DNA of 64,000 bases. Origin: Bacillus paralicheniformis (GTDB lineage Bacteria > Bacillota > Bacilli > Bacillales > Bacillaceae). This document shows, in pieces, positions 59,730 to 64,000 of the stretch. The notes beneath the pieces are model-generated. The model was given only the letters and a program-made list of their open reading frames with translations. It searched no databases and was not told where the DNA came from. Made by a program: the position numbers and the translations under genes. Positions within the stretch are counted from its first letter, which is position 1. The number at the start of each line of letters is the position of its first letter. The stretch lies in NCBI RefSeq assembly GCF_001042485.2, contig NZ_LBMN02000005.1, forward strand, positions 124,001 through 188,000, written 5' to 3'.

Positions 59730-60665
59730 CTAATAGGTCATTCGTTTTAGCGTGATGGAAAACGCTGTCCGTTCATACGGCTTGCTTTGGAGAGAGATGC
59801 CCCCTCCCATTTTCTCAATGAGCCTTTTTGTAATTGTTAAGCCGAGCCCGCTTCCCTGGAACGCTTTATTTCTCGATTCCTCAAGGGTGTACAGCCTTTC
59901 GAACACCCGCTGCTGATCATACTCGCCAATCCCTTTCCCACGGTCCCAAACCGTAATAACAATCTGCGTGTCATCATATGTAAGGGACAATCCGATCAGC
60001 TTTCCATCTGCACCATATTGAATCGCATTTGATAAAAGGTTTTGCAGAACCCGGTCAAGCGCTTCTTCATTTCCATGTGCATAAACCGGGGTATCCGGGA
60101 TGTCGATGACAGCTTTAAAACCTTTTGCCTGAACGGCATCATAGTGTTGGAGAATGTTTTTTCTGCATATTTCGTTGATATGTATTTTCGTGAGCAGTAT
60201 TTGCTTATCTTCTGATTCGAGTTTGGCCAAGTCGAAGAAAGAATTCATCAGCTGAATGATTTCGCCTGTTTTTTGATAAAGTTTTTCCAGCAGCCTTTCA
60301 CGCTCTTCTTCCGCCATATCCGAGTCATTTTGAATCGCCTCGATATATCCGAGCACAACAGTCAGCGGGGTTTTCAGATCATGGGACATATTGGTCAGCA
60401 TTCGTTTCATTGACTGCTCCGTTTTTGCAAAGCGGGCTGTTATGCGTTGACGCTCCTCAACAAACAGGTTCATTTGCACGAGCAGATCCCGCAGTACTTT
60501 ATCATCCGTTCCTAATAAAATTTGATCAGCCGCCTGCTCATTTAGCATCATACTGAGCTTTTCCGTGATGTACTTCAAGTTTTGGTCCCGCTGTTTTTTC
60601 ATTTTATATTGAACGATATTGAGAGACGCCAAAATCATCAGCATGCCAATCCATAACATTGTCAT
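59730..60665 (-). CDS. ycbM: Sensor histidine kinase YcbM
   Basis: 311 aa, the length of B. subtilis YcbM. One N-terminal membrane helix only, no extracytoplasmic sensor loop; phospho-His95 in NMSHDLKTPLTV, NLLSNAIQYG, DRGKGIGEYDQ and GSGLGLTITKRL. The lack of a sensor suggests that it senses through the cognate transporter, as in BceS-like systems, or within the membrane. Starts one base after the regulator stop. Confidence 0.83.
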   Translation of the reverse strand: MTMLWIGMLMILASLNIVQYKMKKQRDQNLKYITEKLSMMLNEQAADQILLGTDDKVLRDLLVQMNLFVEERQRITARFAKTEQSMKRMLTNMSHDLKTPLTVVLGYIEAIQNDSDMAEEERERLLEKLYQKTGEIIQLMNSFFDLAKLESEDKQILLTKIHINEICRKNILQHYDAVQAKGFKAVIDIPDTPVYAHGNEEALDRVLQNLLSNAIQYGADGKLIGLSLTYDDTQIVITVWDRGKGIGEYDQQRVFERLYTLEESRNKAFQGSGLGLTITKRLIEKMGGGISLQSKPYERTAFSITLKRMTY

Positions 60666-60666
60666 G

Positions 60667-61359
60667 CTAAAACTCTCCTAATTTATAACCGATGCCCCAA
60701 AGCGTTTTAATATATTGCGGAGAGGAAGGATCATCCTCTATCTTTTCCCTCAAGCGCCTCATATGGACGTTAATAATATTTTGATCGCCAAAATAATCCT
60801 CATTCCAAACCGAACGATAGATTTGTTCTTTTGTGAATACTTTTTTAGGGTTTGTCACAAACAAGGTCAGCATCTTCCATTCCGTTGATGTCAGCTGAAG
60901 CGGTTCACCATTTTTTTGTACGGATACATTTTCTATATCAATCGTAAGCTCGTGAATACGTACTAGTTTTTGATTTGCCGGCTCACTGGCGGAATACTGC
61001 GTTGCGCGCCGAATGGCGGCTTTTATTCTTGCAGTCAGTTCGATCATCGAAAACGGCTTGGCAATATAATCATCCGCACCAAAACCCAGCCCCAGCGCTT
61101 TATCGACATCCCCGTCTTTTGCAGAAATCATTAAAACCGGGACCTTGCTCTGTTCACGGATCAATTTCAGAAAATCCATCCCGTTCAGTTTAGGAAGCAT
61201 GATGTCGAGCAGAATCACATCATAATTGCCCTGCTGAAACAAGCGAACGCCCTCTTCTCCGTCAAAAGCAAGCACGACCTCAAACCCTTCTTTTGTTAAA
61301 TAATGATCGACCATTTCACTGATCGAATGATCATCTTCAATAAGCAATATGCGCTGCAT
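60667..61359 (-). CDS. ycbL: Response regulator YcbL, OmpR family
   Basis: About 230 aa. Receiver with EDD, phospho-Asp near residue 52-55 (VILLDIMLPKLNG) and DDYIAKPF; winged-helix output (LQLTSTEWKMLTLFV, IKTLWGIGYKLG). First gene of ycbL-M-N-O-O'. ATG at 61359 has GGGTG six bases upstream; the frame opens three codons earlier with GTG (61368), where the ribosome site would overlap. Probably activates its own operon. Confidence 0.83.
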   Translation of the reverse strand: MQRILLIEDDHSISEMVDHYLTKEGFEVVLAFDGEEGVRLFQQGNYDVILLDIMLPKLNGMDFLKLIREQSKVPVLMISAKDGDVDKALGLGFGADDYIAKPFSMIELTARIKAAIRRATQYSASEPANQKLVRIHELTIDIENVSVQKNGEPLQLTSTEWKMLTLFVTNPKKVFTKEQIYRSVWNEDYFGDQNIINVHMRRLREKIEDDPSSPQYIKTLWGIGYKLGEF

Positions 61360-61384
61360 CTTGTTCACCCATCCTTTTCAACAT

Positions 61385-61434
61385 AAAAACACACGTGCAA
61401 TTACACTCATTGTAATTGAAAAACGTGTGTTTTT
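61385..61434. promoter_or_regulatory. 50-bp two-part inverted repeat before ycbL
   Basis: AAAAACACACGT/ACGTGTGTTTTT (outer, 12 bp) and CAATTACA/TGTAATTG (inner, 8 bp) around CTCAT. On the minus strand it ends in five T. Could be a leader terminator, or a YcbL operator with the inner dyad as core. Confidence 0.6.
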
Positions 61435-61566
61435 TACAAAAATTATTTATATTTCTAGTTGAATCCTCTTGTAGCTTCCGGATCTATTGACTGATACCAA
61501 TCTACTTTCCCACTAACACGAATCAAGTCACAGGCGCGGGGTTGTACAAACACAAGTCATTGGAAC

Positions 61567-61596
61567 AAAAAAATGACCTCTGATGTCAGGGGTCAT
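61567..61596 (-). terminator. Terminator of the lipase-like operon
   Basis: ATGACC-CTGA/TCAG-GGTCAT stem on the minus strand with seven T. Confidence 0.85.
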
Positions 61597-61599
61597 CTT

Positions 61600-61953
61600 T
61601 TATTGATCAAGGGGCTTATTCTTTTTATAGTAAAGTGTTACGTTTTGCTTCCGCAAAGTTTCAATCATGTCATGATAACTGTTTGCAAACTGCTCGTTGT
61701 CTGATTTCATCCGGGTGATGACGGTTTTGCGGTTTTCACTTTTGTGATCTAATTCTTCTTTAATTTTCGTGATCATCATACCTTTTTGCCCTTCGATTTC
61801 GCTTTTTAGCACTTTATCAAATTCTTTCAGTTCTTTTAAAACGCTTTTCAGCGGCGCGTTCAGCCGGGCCGCTTTATCCTTTGCTGAAATACTGCTTAAA
61901 AACATATATGTCGCTGAAACTGTTTCAGTTTCCTCCAATAACGGTTTTACCAT
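61600..61953 (-). CDS. Small coiled-coil protein
   Basis: 117 aa, hydrophilic and almost fully helical (LKSVLKELKEFDKVLKSEIE, MITKIKEELDHKSENRKTV). No signal peptide. Encoded 15 bases after the 640-aa protein in the same operon and followed by a strong terminator. Small helical partners of this kind accompany type VII-exported or lipase-like proteins in Bacillus, but no specific family was recognised. Confidence 0.6.
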   Translation of the reverse strand: MVKPLLEETETVSATYMFLSSISAKDKAARLNAPLKSVLKELKEFDKVLKSEIEGQKGMMITKIKEELDHKSENRKTVITRMKSDNEQFANSYHDMIETLRKQNVTLYYKKNKPLDQ

Positions 61954-61968
61954 CTTAATCCCCCTCCC

Positions 61969-63891
61969 CTATGCCTTAAAATCAAACAGCGCCGAAATTT
62001 GCTCATCTTCATCGAACAATTTTTCAATGCTGGCGCGAATGCTTTTTACAAATTTCTTTTTGCTGGAGGTTTGTTTTTTTAATTCGCTGACGACGCCGTC
62101 GCACTGAGGAAGCGGGGCCGTGTGGTACGAGTCGTGGACGACGATTTTATTCAGCTTTCCGTTTGATCCGGCGAAGCCTGAGGCGAGCTTGAACTGAATG
62201 TCGAATTGGTAGCGGGAAGGATTGGCTTCCATGTCATGAATGGCTTTTGTCAACTCAGATTTTTTAATTGCGAAATGATCGTGGATTTCATGGTGGAAAA
62301 CACGTTGGTAGCGTTCAATTTCAGCCTCAATCTTTGAAATGGCAGCCATCCCCGCCTGGTAAATCCTGACGGCAGATGACAGATTGACCTTTATCTCTTT
62401 TCCGTCCTTGCCTTTCTTAGAAAAATAGATGTCTCCTCCTTTGTAGCTGATGCCTTTCTTTTTGGATAGGGCGTTTAGAAGCGGGGTGATGCTGTGGCCT
62501 TCGCCAATAAGATTGAGAAGGTCTTTTGTGTCTTGATCCAGTTTGCCTAAGGCTTCTTCCAATGCTTTATAAGTTGAATAAAATTCGATTAAATTTTTCA
62601 TTAGTGATTGAGAGAGTTGTCTATTATTTAGAGTAAATATGACAGTCTTCCAGTCGACAAGAAATTTGATCTTTTCATATAAAACGTCAAGCCTTCCTGT
62701 CAGTCGCTCTACTTCGGCAACGTCTTTTTGAATGGTCTTTTTTTTCGCTTCATCAATATAACCGTTTGCTTCAAGCTGATTGAGAACAGGGCCGCTGTAG
62801 GCCTTGACTTTCGCAAAAAATGCTTTAAACTCTGGCAGCTTTTTATCAAGTGCACCCACCATATTCAAGAGGCGGGCCGGATGTTTCAAGCAATATGCTA
62901 TTTGCTGAGCTGTACCCTCTTCATTCATTATTCCGTTTAAAAAATCCATATCTACGCCGATTGCTTCCATAGCAAAACCCTGAATGCCGCCCTTTCGATA
63001 ATCAGCAGCATATTTTTGAAAGTACCCTTTCAGTTTGCTCACATCTTCATCAGGAATATGATCAATGACACTTCGGAATCCTTTTATATCCGGGTGTGTG
63101 TTCGTCATCTTCACATCGCCGAACGTAATAAAATCAGCCTTCCCGCTGACACCGTAGAGCGGATCGTTACTGGAAATGCGCTGGGTGATGTTGGCTGTGA
63201 CGCCTTTGTCGTTGTAGTATTTGATGATGGCTTTTTTGAGTCTGTCTTTTGGGATTGTTGATAAATCGTTTACTTGATACTTCTTTCTTAGTTCCCTTGC
63301 CATTTTCTTATCAATCAACAATAAGTGATCTACACTTATTTGGGCCCCATTTACACCATAAACCTCATCAAATTCACCATTAACTAACTGCACTAAAACT
63401 TGGTTATTGTTTGCGAGAGAATGGCCCATAGCATAAGTTTTTAACTCTTTAGAGTTACCGACCTTTCTCTTGGAGGCCCTTGAAAATTCCCTTGTAGCCT
63501 TATATTGTCTGTTATCCATTCCCAAAAACAATCCAAAGAAATTATATTTCCAATCTTCATTATCGGCGCTGCCCTCGGAAATAATGTGGAGCTGATCGAT
63601 ATGTTTTGTCTTATCCTTTATATGAATAGCTGTTCCATCATAGCCTGATTGACTGATTGTTTTATCCTTACTATGTTCTAGAATTTCTTTTGACGTAAAA
63701 ATCTCTATATTTTCTTTAAGTTCATGATTTGTTTCCTCTTTATAAATTCTGCGAACATCTGCCTCGAAATTATCTTTAGCTTTTTTCACTTCATTTGGAT
63801 TATTTGAAGCAAACCTATTTTTATAGCTGTATTCCAGGTTTATTATACGAAGTTTCACATTTTCATTTTCAAATATATTTTTAGTTGCCAT
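61969..63891 (-). CDS. Lipase-like alpha/beta hydrolase with helical C-terminus
   Basis: 640 aa, no signal peptide. The N-terminal ~330 residues read as a lipase-type hydrolase: HIDQLHIISEGSAD, then the nucleophile elbow YAMGHSLANNNQ (Ser158) and DEVYGVNGAQIS. It resembles Bacillus DUF6792/Mbeg1-like proteins. Residues about 380-600 are long helices (VAEVERLTGRLDVLYEKI, AAISKIEAEIERYQRVF). The middle (GKADFITFGDVKMTNTHPD) is typical of the same group. With no export signal it may leave by a type VII route or act inside. ATG 63891 follows AAGGAG. Confidence 0.65.
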   Translation of the reverse strand: MATKNIFENENVKLRIINLEYSYKNRFASNNPNEVKKAKDNFEADVRRIYKEETNHELKENIEIFTSKEILEHSKDKTISQSGYDGTAIHIKDKTKHIDQLHIISEGSADNEDWKYNFFGLFLGMDNRQYKATREFSRASKRKVGNSKELKTYAMGHSLANNNQVLVQLVNGEFDEVYGVNGAQISVDHLLLIDKKMARELRKKYQVNDLSTIPKDRLKKAIIKYYNDKGVTANITQRISSNDPLYGVSGKADFITFGDVKMTNTHPDIKGFRSVIDHIPDEDVSKLKGYFQKYAADYRKGGIQGFAMEAIGVDMDFLNGIMNEEGTAQQIAYCLKHPARLLNMVGALDKKLPEFKAFFAKVKAYSGPVLNQLEANGYIDEAKKKTIQKDVAEVERLTGRLDVLYEKIKFLVDWKTVIFTLNNRQLSQSLMKNLIEFYSTYKALEEALGKLDQDTKDLLNLIGEGHSITPLLNALSKKKGISYKGGDIYFSKKGKDGKEIKVNLSSAVRIYQAGMAAISKIEAEIERYQRVFHHEIHDHFAIKKSELTKAIHDMEANPSRYQFDIQFKLASGFAGSNGKLNKIVVHDSYHTAPLPQCDGVVSELKKQTSSKKKFVKSIRASIEKLFDEDEQISALFDFKA

Positions 63892-63892
63892 C

Positions 63893-64000
63893 CTATTTCT
63901 CCTTACCAGTTAAAAATACGATGGATTTGACTAACTTCTTAGCTTTCTTTTCAGCAGAATCAACATCAAGTGAACAAGGTTTAGAACTTTTTAGACAAGT
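63893..64000 (-). CDS. C-terminal end of an upstream gene (partial)
   Basis: The last 35 codons of a gene continuing past the right edge, reading ...CSLDVDSAEKKAKKLVKSIVFLTGKEK with a TAG one base upstream of the 640-aa gene start; the AAGGAG of that gene lies inside it. Clearly same operon. Lys-rich end; nothing else can be said. Confidence 0.6.
   Translation of the reverse strand, partial: TCLKSSKPCSLDVDSAEKKAKKLVKSIVFLTGKEK

Noticed and set aside
1..64000. CRISPR arrays, insertion sequences, tRNA or rRNA genes, prophage
   Set aside because: Looked for repeat-spacer patterns, transposase or integrase motifs, CCA-ending cloverleafs and conserved rRNA stretches; none seen.

Overview
The window looks like chromosomal DNA of the Bacillus licheniformis group. 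The strongest marker is the glutamyl endopeptidase at 8945-9886, which as I remember it is almost identical to the B. licheniformis enzyme (blaSE) apart from scattered substitutions; this also leaves B. paralicheniformis possible. Near-complete matches to remembered Bacillus proteins (CwlO, CwlJ, AnsZ, anti-TRAP, YcbJ to YcbO) support it. No rRNA, tRNA, insertion sequence, prophage or CRISPR array was seen. All assignments come from reading the sequence; no database search was run.

Layout. 1-8800: end of an ABC transporter, CwlO with its 5' region, a flavin monooxygenase, spore cortex hydrolase CwlJ, a rhodanese, a YcdB/YcdC-type protein, a DUF1835 protein and a glucose-dehydrogenase-like SDR. 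8900-19250: a degradation block with BlaSE, two secreted GH18 chitinases, then ChbG and a GntR regulator divergent from a GH4 - EIIC - EIIA - EIIB operon. Three copies of one 16-bp palindrome and CcpA-type sites tie this block together as a probable chitin regulon: secreted chitinases make oligomers, the PTS imports and phosphorylates them, ChbG deacetylates and the GH4 enzyme cleaves. 19300-34000: GlcD/GlcF-like oxidase, a serine hydrolase, PepF-like peptidase, amidase, GNAT enzyme, asparaginase AnsZ, an M20 amidohydrolase divergent from a YfcC-type carrier, and lipoprotein YcdA. 34000-38350: a large protein ending in a methyltransferase domain and a YusQ/YusR/YusT-like cluster.

38400-42700: a complete LanFEG-type immunity transporter with its own two-component system but no lantibiotic genes beside it. 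44000-46000: a decayed RDD-family gene, then the rtpA-ycbK operon with a tRNA-Trp T-box, a Trp-containing leader peptide and anti-TRAP. 46000-52800: a PadR operon that includes an unlisted 56-aa membrane protein, a TipAS-type MerR regulator, two unknown proteins, a PPC-domain exoprotein, a lipoprotein serpin with an inhibitory-type hinge, and an acyl-CoA synthetase divergent from a MarR regulator. 53475-54745: macrolide kinase YcbJ preceded by a 14-codon leader peptide with an Arg-Phe-Arg motif and two tandem terminators, the most striking regulatory structure here. 57300-61400: the ycbLMNO two-component/ABC locus with a duplicated permease. The right edge carries a lipase-like 640-aa protein with a small coiled-coil partner.
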